From Stenotrophomonas_A sp002429615 (lineage in GTDB: Bacteria > Pseudomonadota > Gammaproteobacteria > Xanthomonadales > Xanthomonadaceae), in contig DALZZL010000054.1 of assembly GCA_031987425.1 (NCBI GenBank), positions 1 to 21,958 of the forward strand: DNA of 21,958 nt, given 5' to 3'. The notes beneath the pieces were generated by a model, which was not told the origin of the DNA, searched no databases, and saw only the letters and a program-made list of their open reading frames with translations. Shown piece after piece: positions 8,183-14,780 of the stretch. The number at the start of each line of letters is the position of its first letter. Positions within the stretch are counted from its first letter, which is position 1. The position numbers and the translations under genes were made by a program.

Positions 8183-8196
8183 GCCCCTGTAGGGGC
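8183..8196. repeat. Palindrome beside a ribosome binding site
   Basis: GCCCCT-GT-AGGGGC is a perfect 6-bp inverted repeat one base upstream of the AGGAGG (8176-8181) of the small gene. It could modulate ribosome access; this is inference. Confidence 0.4.
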
Positions 8197-8259
8197 AGTA
8201 GGCCGCGCGCGGATGACGCCTGCATGACAACGCAGCACGTCAATCGGATCAGGTGCAGA

Positions 8260-8336
8260 TGGCGCGCCCGACAGGACTCGAACCTGTAACCGCCGGCTTA
8301 GAAGGCCGGTGCTCTATCCGGTTGAGCTACGGGCGC
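8260..8336 (-). tRNA. tRNA-Arg (TCT)
   Basis: A 77-nt cloverleaf on the minus strand: acceptor GCGCCCG/CGGGCGC, anticodon TCT in loop CTTCTAA, T-arm GGTTCGAGTCC, discriminator G, encoded CCA. It follows tRNA-Pro by 30 bp and probably shares its promoter. Confidence 0.95.
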
Positions 8337-8366
8337 CCTTGGGCGACACGGCCCCGGCGGATCGAG

Positions 8367-8443
8367 TGGTCGGGGTAGAGGGATTCGAACCCCCGACATC
8401 CTGCTCCCAAAGCAGGCGCGCTACCAGACTGCGCTATACCCCG
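8367..8443 (-). tRNA. tRNA-Pro (TGG)
   Basis: A 77-nt cloverleaf on the minus strand: acceptor CGGGGTA/TACCCCG, anticodon TGG in loop TTTGGGA, T-arm GGTTCGAATCC, encoded CCA. It is the first gene of the tRNA cluster. Confidence 0.95.
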
Positions 8444-8487
8444 GTGAAACTCACGAGACCCGGCGCCTGGCGGCGCGAGGGCCGTGC

Positions 8488-8517
8488 ATTGTCCGGACAA
8501 GGCGGTCGCAGTGTCAA
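8488..8517 (-). promoter_or_regulatory. Promoter of the tRNA-Pro/tRNA-Arg unit
   Basis: On the minus strand, a consensus -35 TTGACA (8512-8517) and -10 GACAAT (8488-8493) are separated by 18 bp. The mature tRNA-Pro begins 44 bp past the -10. Confidence 0.7.
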
Positions 8518-8550
8518 TGACGCGGAGTGCGTGGAGGGTCGGGCTTCATG

Positions 8551-8575
8551 GGTCGCGGCTGAAGCCGCTCCTACA
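8551..8575 (-). repeat. REP-like GTAG palindromic element
   Basis: Read on the minus strand, this 25-bp unit begins TGTAGGAGCGGCTTCAG and contains the small palindrome GCGGCT-TC-AGCCGC. It is identical over its full length to 21913-21937. GTAG-headed REP elements are common between genes in Stenotrophomonas and relatives. Confidence 0.8.
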
Positions 8576-8608
8576 GGGAGCGCGCCGGGCCCTTGGGGGC
8601 CACGCCAA

Positions 8609-8632
8609 CAAAAAGGGCGCCGCAAGGCGCCC
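8609..8632 (-). terminator. Intrinsic terminator of isocitrate dehydrogenase
   Basis: On the minus strand a 7-bp stem GGCGCCC-type (8626-8632 with 8615-8621, loop of 4) is followed by a T-run (As at 8610-8614 on plus). It lies 26 bp past the stop of the dehydrogenase gene. Confidence 0.8.
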
Positions 8633-8658
8633 CTTCTGCAGTCACACCGCGCCGTGGA

Positions 8659-9666
8659 TCACAGGCGGCTGGCGATCGCCTTGGCGAAGCCCATGGTGTT
8701 GCCGGTGCCGCCCAGGTCCGGGGTCAGCGAATCCTTGGCTTCCAGCGTGGCCACGATGGCATTGCGCAGGCGCTCGGCGTTCTGCGGCTGGCCCACGTGG
8801 TCCAGCATCTGCGCCGCGCCCAGCAGCAGGGCGCACGGGTTGGCCTTGCCCTGGCCGGCAATGTCCGGCGCCGAGCCGTGCACGGCCTCGAAGATCGCCG
8901 CATCGACGCCGATGTTCGCACCCGGGGCCAGGCCCAGGCCGCCGACCAGGCCGGCGCACAGGTCGGAGATGATGTCGCCGAACAGGTTGGTGGTGACGAT
9001 GATGTCGAACTGCTCCGGACGCATCACCAGCTGCATGCAGGCGTTGTCGACGATCATTTCCTGGAACTCGATGTCCGGGTATTCGGCGGCGACTTCACGC
9101 GCGACCTTCAGGAACAGGCCCGAGGTCGACTTGATGATGTTGGCCTTGTGCACCGCGGTGACCTTCTTGCGGCCGGTGTTCTTGGCCAGTTCGAAGGCGT
9201 AACGCACGATGCGGTCCGAACCCTTGCGGGTGATCTTGGTGCCGGAGAACGCGGTCTCGCCGTCCTCGGACACGGTCTGGCCTTCGCTCAGGTACGCGCC
9301 TTCGGTGTTCTCGCGCACGGTAATCAGGTCCACGCCATCGGCGAAGCGCGACTTGGTGTTCGGGAACGACTTGGCCGGACGCACGTTGGCGTACAGGTCG
9401 AACTTGCGGCGCAGGGCCACGTTGATCGAGCTGAAGCCCTCGCCCACCGGCGTGGTCAGCGGGCTCTTCAGCGCCACCTTGTTCTTGGCGATGGAGGCCA
9501 GGGTGGCTTCCGGCAGCAGGTCGCCGTGCTTTTCCAGCGCGACCAGGCCAGCGTCGGCGTATTCGTAGGTGAGGCCGGCCTGCAGCGCGTCGAGCACGTG
9601 CAGGGTGGCGTCCATGATCTCCGGGCCGATGCCGTCGCCGCGGATGACCGTGATTGTCTGCGTCAT
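8659..9666 (-). CDS. NAD-dependent isocitrate dehydrogenase
   Basis: This 335-residue enzyme of the isocitrate/isopropylmalate dehydrogenase family oxidatively decarboxylates isocitrate to 2-oxoglutarate in the TCA cycle. Visible features are the N-terminal IRGDGIGPEI (8-17), the substrate loop GFSSIN with R86, R87 and R96, VRENTEGAY (117-125), catalytic K174, and the metal-binding acids of NLFGDIISD (227-235, D231 and D235). The cofactor loop HGSAPDIAG (263-271) has Asp268, as in NAD-users; NADP-type enzymes carry Lys-Tyr there. It is far shorter than the E. coli NADP enzyme (416) and matches the short NAD enzymes of xanthomonads. The ATG at 9666 has only a weak, distant GGA. 3-Isopropylmalate dehydrogenase is less likely by active-site sequence. 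Confidence 0.9.
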   Translation of the reverse strand: MTQTITVIRGDGIGPEIMDATLHVLDALQAGLTYEYADAGLVALEKHGDLLPEATLASIAKNKVALKSPLTTPVGEGFSSINVALRRKFDLYANVRPAKSFPNTKSRFADGVDLITVRENTEGAYLSEGQTVSEDGETAFSGTKITRKGSDRIVRYAFELAKNTGRKKVTAVHKANIIKSTSGLFLKVAREVAAEYPDIEFQEMIVDNACMQLVMRPEQFDIIVTTNLFGDIISDLCAGLVGGLGLAPGANIGVDAAIFEAVHGSAPDIAGQGKANPCALLLGAAQMLDHVGQPQNAERLRNAIVATLEAKDSLTPDLGGTGNTMGFAKAIASRL

Positions 9667-10000
9667 AAAAGTGGGATTCCGAACGAGGGGGAACAGAACG
9701 CGCCGGTAGCCGTCATCGGCACCATGCGCTTGCGAATGCCAGTACGCAATTATGCCCGATCGGGCCCCCTGCCCCCAAACCGACCTTGGTCTAAGCGCCC
9801 AGACGCCCCGTCTGAGGAGCGCCAACCCGCAGCACCCCACTGGAGCAAAGCCCCCCTTTGTTAAGGGGGGGCGCGCCAACGGCGCGGGGGATAGGCAAGG
9901 TGGGAGCGCCACCCCGACCTGCGCGATGCGCAGGTCGGGGTGTCAGCCTCCGCATTCGCGGAGGCTGACGCGCACACAGCCACGGCTGCGGCCTCCGGCC
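9667..10000. other. Gene-free stretch rich in hairpins
   Basis: No gene is supported. Next to the dehydrogenase gene there is a possible minus-strand -10 CATAAT (9749-9754) overlapping the 12-bp palindrome 9754-9765, with no good -35. Further on are a small stem (9800-9804 with 9810-9814), a perfect 8-bp stem (9851-9858 with 9863-9870), a 6-bp stem (9872-9877 with 9881-9886) and then the three long hairpins annotated separately. Confidence 0.6.
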
Positions 10001-10015
10001 TCAGCCGTGGCTGTG
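9910..10015. repeat. Array of three long perfect hairpins
   Basis: Hairpin A has 15 bp (9910-9924 with 9928-9942, loop GAT). Hairpin B has 12 bp (9942-9953 with 9958-9969, loop ATTC) and shares one base with A. Hairpin C has 14 bp (9975-9988 with 10002-10015), and its loop holds a further GGCC/GGCC pairing. The right arm of C covers the last codons of the AhpD-like gene. None has a T-run. Confidence 0.75.
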
Positions 10016-10402
10016 CTCTGCCGGTGCCGGCGCCCCGCCTTCCAGCTGGTCGAGGAAATCGACGGCGCGCCGCAGATGCGGGATGACGATCGAGCCACCC
10101 ACCACCAGGCCGACCGAGAAGGTCTCGAAGAACTCCTCACGGCTCACGCCGGCCTCCTTGCACTGCGCCACGTGATAGCTGATGCAGTCGTCGCAGCGCA
10201 GCACCATCGAGGCCACCAGGCCCAGCAGTTCCTTGGTCTTCACGTCGAGCGCGCCGGCCTGGTAGGTCTGCGTGTCCAGGGCGAAGAAACGGCGTACCAC
10301 CTGGTTGGGCTCGGCCAGGATGCGCTGGTTCATGCGCTGGCGGAATTCGGTGAATTCGCGGATGCGGTCGCCGCCGCCATCGTGTTCCTGTCCGCCGCTC
10401 AT
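10001..10402 (-). CDS. AhpD-like / carboxymuconolactone decarboxylase family protein
   Basis: A 133-residue helical protein of the AhpD/CMD superfamily, whose redox members reduce peroxides or feed electrons to peroxidases. The AhpD-type active site is visible: E58, then C70-D-D-C73 and H77, with the same E-to-C spacing (12) as the E. coli-numbered E118, C130, C133, H137 set; the AhpD His132 position is Asp72 here. A third cysteine is C81. The C-terminus ends in a His-rich EHSHG. The ATG at 10402 overlaps the stop of the glutaredoxin gene by 4 nt (ATGA), so the two are translationally coupled. That suggests glutaredoxin as its partner, which is inference. A metabolic decarboxylase role is unlikely given the CxxC. 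Confidence 0.85.
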   Translation of the reverse strand: MSGGQEHDGGGDRIREFTEFRQRMNQRILAEPNQVVRRFFALDTQTYQAGALDVKTKELLGLVASMVLRCDDCISYHVAQCKEAGVSREEFFETFSVGLVVGGSIVIPHLRRAVDFLDQLEGGAPAPAEHSHG

Positions 10403-10707
10403 GCCTGCGCCTCCGGGGCCTGGCCGGCCAGCAGCGGCTCCAGCTTGCCGGCGCGGTGCAGCGCCATCATGTCGTCGTAGCCGCCAACATGGACGTCGCC
10501 GACGAAGATCTGCGGCACGCTGGTGCGCTTGGCCAGCGCCACCATCTTTTCGCGCTCGGCCGGGTCCAGGTCGATCCGCACCTCCTCCCACTGCTGTCCC
10601 TTGCTCTTGAGGAAGTTCTTGGCCGCCACGCAATACGGGCAGATGGCGGTGGAATACAGCCGGATCCGGGGTGCGGTGCCCGGGGCCGGTGAAACGGTGT
10701 CGTTCAC
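10399..10707 (-). CDS. grxC: Glutaredoxin 3-type thiol-disulfide oxidoreductase
   Basis: A 102-residue dithiol glutaredoxin that uses glutathione to reduce disulfides in the cytoplasm. The active site C23-P-Y-C26 lies after the first strand (IRLYSTAI), the cis-proline region is SVPQIFVG (about 63-70), and GGYDDMMAL (about 75-83) forms the glutathione-binding end. Residues 1-13 are an extra polar leader compared with the 83-residue E. coli Grx3. The start is a GTG at 10707 with GGAG about 7 nt upstream. The first gene of a two-gene unit with the AhpD-like gene, it is divergent from bepA across 136 bp that must hold both promoters; I cannot place them with confidence. Confidence 0.9.
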   Translation of the reverse strand: MNDTVSPAPGTAPRIRLYSTAICPYCVAAKNFLKSKGQQWEEVRIDLDPAEREKMVALAKRTSVPQIFVGDVHVGGYDDMMALHRAGKLEPLLAGQAPEAQA

Positions 10708-10843
10708 GGGAAACTCCGCGTGGGTTCAGTGGTCTGCCATATGGTAGCGGTCCGCTGGAATTTCGAGCCGATGGCCGCAACACTGTGGACCGCTTCGCAT
10801 TCACGCGCCGCCCGCCGGCCAGCCCTTCCCTTCGGAGCCCGCC

Positions 10844-12481
10844 TTGCGCCACCTGTTGCTTGCCACCGCCGTCACCCTGGCCCTCGCCGCGGGCGTGAGC
10901 CCGGCCCAGGAGGCCCGGCTGCCGGATATCGGCTCCTCCGCCGGCGAGCTGCTGACCCCGGCCCGCCAGGCCGAGTACGGCAAGATGATGCTGGCCGAGC
11001 TGCGCAACTACGGCTATGTGCTGCAGGACCCGCTGATCGAGGATTGGCTGCAGACCATGGGCCAGCGCCTCGGCGCCAACAGCGACCGGCCGCAGCAGCC
11101 CTTCACCTTCTTCATGCTGCGCGAGCGCCAGATCAATGCCTTCGCCACGCTTGGCGGCTACGTCGCGGTCAACGCCGGCCTGGTCCTCACCGCCGACCGC
11201 GAGGATGAAGTCGCCGCGGTGCTGTCGCATGAAATCGCCCACGTCACCCAGCAGCACGTGCTGCGTGGCGTGGAGCGCTCACAGCGCGACCAGATCCCGA
11301 TCCTGCTCGGCATGCTCGCGGCGGTGATCGCCGCGCAGAGCGCCGGCGGCCGCTCCAGCGGCGACGCCACCATGGCCAGCATCACCAGCGCCATGGGCCT
11401 GATGGCGCAGCGGCAGATCAACTACACCCGCTCCAACGAATCGGAAGCCGACCGCCTGGGCATCCGCACCCTCGCCCGCAGCGGCTACGACCCGGATGCC
11501 ATGGCAGGCTTCTTCGAGCGCATGTCGCTGGCGATGCGCGGCAACGAGGGCGGTTACAGCGCGCCGGACTACCTGCAGACCCACCCGGTCACCACCACCC
11601 GCATCGTCGAGGCCAAGGCGCGCGCCGAGCAGATGAAGAAGGACACCGTCCTGCTCACCACCAGCGTGCCGGGGGCCACCGAGCAGGTGCGGGTCAATCC
11701 GTCCGACCCCTCGCTGTCCGAGCCGCTGGGCACCAGCACCAACCCGCTGCTGCCCTACACCTTCCAGGTGCCGTTCGATGCCGCCAGCCGCGGCGGCAGC
11801 GGCCAGTTCCCGTGGGCCAAGGAGCGCCTGCGCGTGCTCAGCGCCAATACCCCCGGCGTGGCCATCCGCGAATACGAAGACCTGCGCCGTGGCACCCCCA
11901 AGGGCCTGAGCGACGCCCAGCGTTACGGCCTGGCGTTGGCCCACATGCGCAACAGCGACAGCCAGGCCAACGTCATGCACGAGCTGTCGGTGCTGCTGGA
12001 GCGCCACCCGGACAATCTCTGGATCGCGCTGGCGCTGGGCGAGGCGCAGACCCGCGCCGGCCAGGCGGAACAGGCCAACAAGCGCTTCGAACAACTGCTG
12101 CACGACCATCCGGACAGCCGCCCGGTGGTGTTGACCTATGCCGGCCTGCTCAACGAACAGGCCAGCGCCAGCGCCGGCCGGCGCGCCCAGGAGATCCTGG
12201 AACCCCTCACCCGCCGCGCGGCGGACGATCCGGTGTTCCAGCAGACCTACGCCCGCGCCTGCGAACTGGCCGGCAATCCGCACCGGGCCAGCGAGGCCTA
12301 TGCCGAAGCGGCCTTCCTGAACGGGCGCGCCGAGCAGGCGCTGATCCAGCTGCAGGCGCTCAAGCGCCAGGAACTGGACTACGTCACCCGGGCGCGGGTG
12401 GACGCCCGCATCGCCGCCATCACCCCGACCGTGCTGGAACTGCGCCGCCAAGGCGTGCGCGACCCGGAGCTGTCACGCTGA
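10844..12481 (+). CDS. bepA: Periplasmic M48 metalloprotease/chaperone with TPR domain (BepA/YfgC-like)
   Basis: A 545-residue envelope quality-control protein. E. coli BepA helps assemble LptD and degrades stalled outer-membrane proteins at the BAM complex. A signal peptide (residues 1-21, ending SPA) is followed by the M48 zinc site H129-E-I-A-H133. The third ligand is E199 in ESEAD, and H247 (QTHP) corresponds to the regulatory His-switch of BepA. The C-terminal half (about 335-545) is helical and TPR-like. The start is a TTG at 10844 with GGAG 6 nt upstream, and it opens directly into the signal peptide. It is a single gene, divergent from the glutaredoxin gene; a REP pair and the phoB promoter follow. 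Confidence 0.9.
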   Translation: MRHLLLATAVTLALAAGVSPAQEARLPDIGSSAGELLTPARQAEYGKMMLAELRNYGYVLQDPLIEDWLQTMGQRLGANSDRPQQPFTFFMLRERQINAFATLGGYVAVNAGLVLTADREDEVAAVLSHEIAHVTQQHVLRGVERSQRDQIPILLGMLAAVIAAQSAGGRSSGDATMASITSAMGLMAQRQINYTRSNESEADRLGIRTLARSGYDPDAMAGFFERMSLAMRGNEGGYSAPDYLQTHPVTTTRIVEAKARAEQMKKDTVLLTTSVPGATEQVRVNPSDPSLSEPLGTSTNPLLPYTFQVPFDAASRGGSGQFPWAKERLRVLSANTPGVAIREYEDLRRGTPKGLSDAQRYGLALAHMRNSDSQANVMHELSVLLERHPDNLWIALALGEAQTRAGQAEQANKRFEQLLHDHPDSRPVVLTYAGLLNEQASASAGRRAQEILEPLTRRAADDPVFQQTYARACELAGNPHRASEAYAEAAFLNGRAEQALIQLQALKRQELDYVTRARVDARIAAITPTVLELRRQGVRDPELSR

Positions 12482-12500
12482 CGGCGAACGGCCCCCTCGC

Positions 12501-12576
12501 TGTGGGAGCGGCGGCAGCCGCGACTGCCGCCCGACCGCGCATGACGCCTCCCGTCCGGGGCTGAAGCGACCCCACA
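12501..12576. repeat. Inverted pair of REP-like elements
   Basis: A plus-oriented, diverged copy (12501-12523, starts TGTGGGAGCGGCGGCAG) faces a minus-oriented copy (12555-12576, starts TGTGGGGTCGCTTCAG on minus). The pair lies between the bepA stop and the phoB promoter. Closely spaced inverted REP pairs can stabilise upstream mRNA ends or bind nucleoid proteins. Confidence 0.6.
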
Positions 12577-12583
12577 CCGGCGG

Positions 12584-12617
12584 GCGTCACATCTCCGTCA
12601 TAAAACCGTAGTCTACT
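12584..12617 (+). promoter_or_regulatory. Pho-box-like promoter of phoB
   Basis: Three 7-bp units recur every 11 bp: GCGTCAC (12584-12590), CCGTCAT (12595-12601) and CCGTAGT (12606-12612), with spacers ATCT and AAAA. The PhoB-binding pattern is CTGTCAT, four A/T-rich bases, CTGTCAY. A -10-like TCTACT (12612-12617) lies 10 bp past the second unit, as in PhoB-dependent promoters. This predicts autoregulation of phoB. Confidence 0.65.
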
Positions 12618-12649
12618 GGCGACCATCCGCAATCCCCCACGGTAGCCGC

Positions 12650-13339
12650 GTGCAGAAACGCATCCTGATCGTCGATGACGAACCCGCGATCCGCGACATG
12701 GTGGCCTTTGCCCTGCGCAAGGGTGAATTCGAGCCGATCCATGCCGGAGACGCCCGCGAGGCGCAGACCGCCATCGCCGACCGCGTGCCGGACCTGATCC
12801 TGCTCGACTGGATGCTCCCGGGCACCAGCGGCCTGGACCTGGCGCGCCGCTGGCGCAAGGACACGCTGACCCGCGAAATCCCGATCATCATGCTCACCGC
12901 GCGCGGCGAGGAGAACGATCGCGTCGGCGGCCTGGAAGCCGGCGTGGACGACTACGTGGTCAAGCCGTTCTCCGCCCGCGAACTGCTGGCGCGGATTCGC
13001 GCGGTGATGCGCCGCGCCCGCGAAGACGACGAGGACGGCAGCGTGGCGGTAGGCGAGCTGCGCATCGACGGTGCCGCGCACCGCGTGTTCGCCGGCGACT
13101 CCCCGGTGCCGATCGGCCCGACCGAGTACCGCCTGCTGCACTTCTTCATGACCCACCCCGAGCGCGTCTACAGCCGCACCCAGCTGCTGGACCATGTCTG
13201 GGGTGGCAGCGTCTATGTCGAAGAACGCACCATCGACGTGCACATCCGACGCCTGCGCAAGACGCTGGAACCGTTCGGCCTGGAAAACATGGTGCAGACC
13301 GTGCGCGGATCGGGTTACCGGTTCTCGGCGGCGACCTGA
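12650..13339 (+). CDS. phoB: Phosphate regulon response regulator PhoB
   Basis: This 229-residue OmpR-family regulator activates phosphate-starvation genes when phosphorylated by PhoR. The receiver domain (1-120) has the acidic pocket D9-D10-E11, phospho-acceptor D53 (LLDWMLPG), T83 (MLTAR) and K105 (VVKPFS). The winged-helix DNA-binding domain spans about 130-229 and ends in TVRGSGYRF. It starts at a GTG (12650) without a good ribosome site. No nearer in-frame start keeps the first beta strand (KRILIVDDE), so this start is favoured. The histidine kinase follows after 35 bp. PhoB rather than a paralogue is supported by the adjacent PhoR and polyphosphate genes and the Pho-box upstream. Confidence 0.95.
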   Translation: MQKRILIVDDEPAIRDMVAFALRKGEFEPIHAGDAREAQTAIADRVPDLILLDWMLPGTSGLDLARRWRKDTLTREIPIIMLTARGEENDRVGGLEAGVDDYVVKPFSARELLARIRAVMRRAREDDEDGSVAVGELRIDGAAHRVFAGDSPVPIGPTEYRLLHFFMTHPERVYSRTQLLDHVWGGSVYVEERTIDVHIRRLRKTLEPFGLENMVQTVRGSGYRFSAAT

Positions 13340-13374
13340 CGGCACTGCGCTCCACGCCGCCGGTCCCCGCCTCC

Positions 13375-14697
13375 ATGCCCCAACACATCCGTTCCGCCTG
13401 GATCCGGACGCTCGGCGCGCTCGCGCTGTGGCTGCTGGCCGCGCTCGTCCTCGGCCTGGTCATCGGCCACGCCTGGATGGCGCTGGCCCTCGCCGCGCTC
13501 GCCGCGCTGGCCTGGTCCTATTGGCGCCTGCGGCGCGTACTGCGCCGCCTGACCGCCCGCCAGCGCTGGGAGCCGGAACCGGCCAACGGCGCCTGGAACG
13601 AGCTGGATCGCCTGCTGTACCGCAGCCAGGGCGAGATGCGCACGCGCAAGCGCCGCCTGCTGGAAATGCTGCGCACCTATCGCGCCGCCGCTGCCGCACT
13701 GCCGGATGCGGTGGTGGTGGTGGATCGCAACAGCCAGCGCGTGCAGTGGTTCAACGAAGCCGCCGGCAGCCTGCTCGGCCTGTACCACCCGGGTGACCTC
13801 GGCGCGCCGGTGGTCGAACGCCTGCAGCCGCTGCCGCTTGCGCACTGGCTGGCCGCCGGCCGCAATGCCGAGCCGATGCTCGATGCGCCCTCGCCGGTCG
13901 ATCCGAACCTGCGCCTGAACCTGCGCCTGATCCCCTATTCCGACGACTACTGGCTGCTGGTGGCGCGCGACGTCAGCAAGCTGCTGCGCCTGGAGCAGGT
14001 GCGTCGTGACTTCGTCGCCAACGTCTCGCACGAGCTGCGCACGCCGTTGACCGTGGTGCATGGCTATCTCGACATGCTGGACCCGGAGGATTTCCCGGAT
14101 TCGGGCCCGATGCTCACCGAGATGCGCAAGCAGTCGCAGCGCATGGCGCAGCTGGTCGAGGACCTGCTCACGCTCTCGCGCCTGGAATCGCAGGACGAGA
14201 TCGGCGAGGAGACCGTGGCGATGGCGCCGATGCTGGCCACGCTGCGCCGCGAGGCCGAGGCGCACAGCCAGGGCCGCCACACCATCGAAGTACACGACGA
14301 GGCGAACTGCGACCTGCTCGGCTCCAACAAGGAGCTGCACAGCGCGTTCTCCAACCTGGTCACCAACGCCGTGCGCTACACCCCGGCCGGCGGCACGGTC
14401 AGCATCCGCTTCGCCCGCGAAGCCGACGGCGGCGCGGTGCTGGCGGTGCGCGACACCGGCTACGGCATTCCCGCCTCGCACCTGCCGCGCATCACCGAAC
14501 GCTTCTATCGCGTGTCCAGCAGCCGCTCGCGCGAGAGCGGCGGCACCGGGCTGGGCCTGTCGATCGTCAAGCACGTGCTCGGCCTGCACCAGGCACGCCT
14601 GGACATCCAGAGCGAAGTCGGCAAGGGCAGCGAATTCTCCTGTCACTTCGGTTCGGCGCGCGTACTCGTGCGCGAACCCGACACGCACGCGACATGA
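13375..14697 (+). CDS. phoR: Phosphate regulon sensor histidine kinase PhoR
   Basis: A 440-residue inner-membrane histidine kinase that phosphorylates PhoB under low phosphate. Two hydrophobic segments lie close together at about residues 12-31 and 33-49 with almost no periplasmic loop, as in E. coli PhoR, which senses through PstSCAB-PhoU rather than a ligand. A charged stretch follows, then a PAS domain (about 105-200). The H-box FVANVSHELRTPLT has H219. The catalytic domain shows the N-box around N331, the G1 box DTGYGI (360-365), the F-box RFYRV and the G2 box GGTGLGL. It is co-directional with phoB (35 bp apart) and followed after 83 bp by ppk1. No pst or phoU genes lie in the window. 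Confidence 0.95.
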   Translation: MPQHIRSAWIRTLGALALWLLAALVLGLVIGHAWMALALAALAALAWSYWRLRRVLRRLTARQRWEPEPANGAWNELDRLLYRSQGEMRTRKRRLLEMLRTYRAAAAALPDAVVVVDRNSQRVQWFNEAAGSLLGLYHPGDLGAPVVERLQPLPLAHWLAAGRNAEPMLDAPSPVDPNLRLNLRLIPYSDDYWLLVARDVSKLLRLEQVRRDFVANVSHELRTPLTVVHGYLDMLDPEDFPDSGPMLTEMRKQSQRMAQLVEDLLTLSRLESQDEIGEETVAMAPMLATLRREAEAHSQGRHTIEVHDEANCDLLGSNKELHSAFSNLVTNAVRYTPAGGTVSIRFAREADGGAVLAVRDTGYGIPASHLPRITERFYRVSSSRSRESGGTGLGLSIVKHVLGLHQARLDIQSEVGKGSEFSCHFGSARVLVREPDTHAT

Positions 14698-14780
14698 AGC
14701 CCGTGCTATTGGTATGACCGCAGCGCCCGCGGATCGTCCGGACCCGCGTCCCCACCGTCACAGAACGCCCTGAAGGTCAC

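Noticed and set aside
8183..8196. Terminator for tRNA-Pro/tRNA-Arg
   Set aside because: The stem is only 6 bp, lacks a T-run and lies against the ribosome site of the next gene.
14755..14780. Possible Pho box before ppk1 (CCGTCAC and GGTCAC)
   Set aside because: The two motifs are 20 bp apart rather than 11, and the second touches the start codon.
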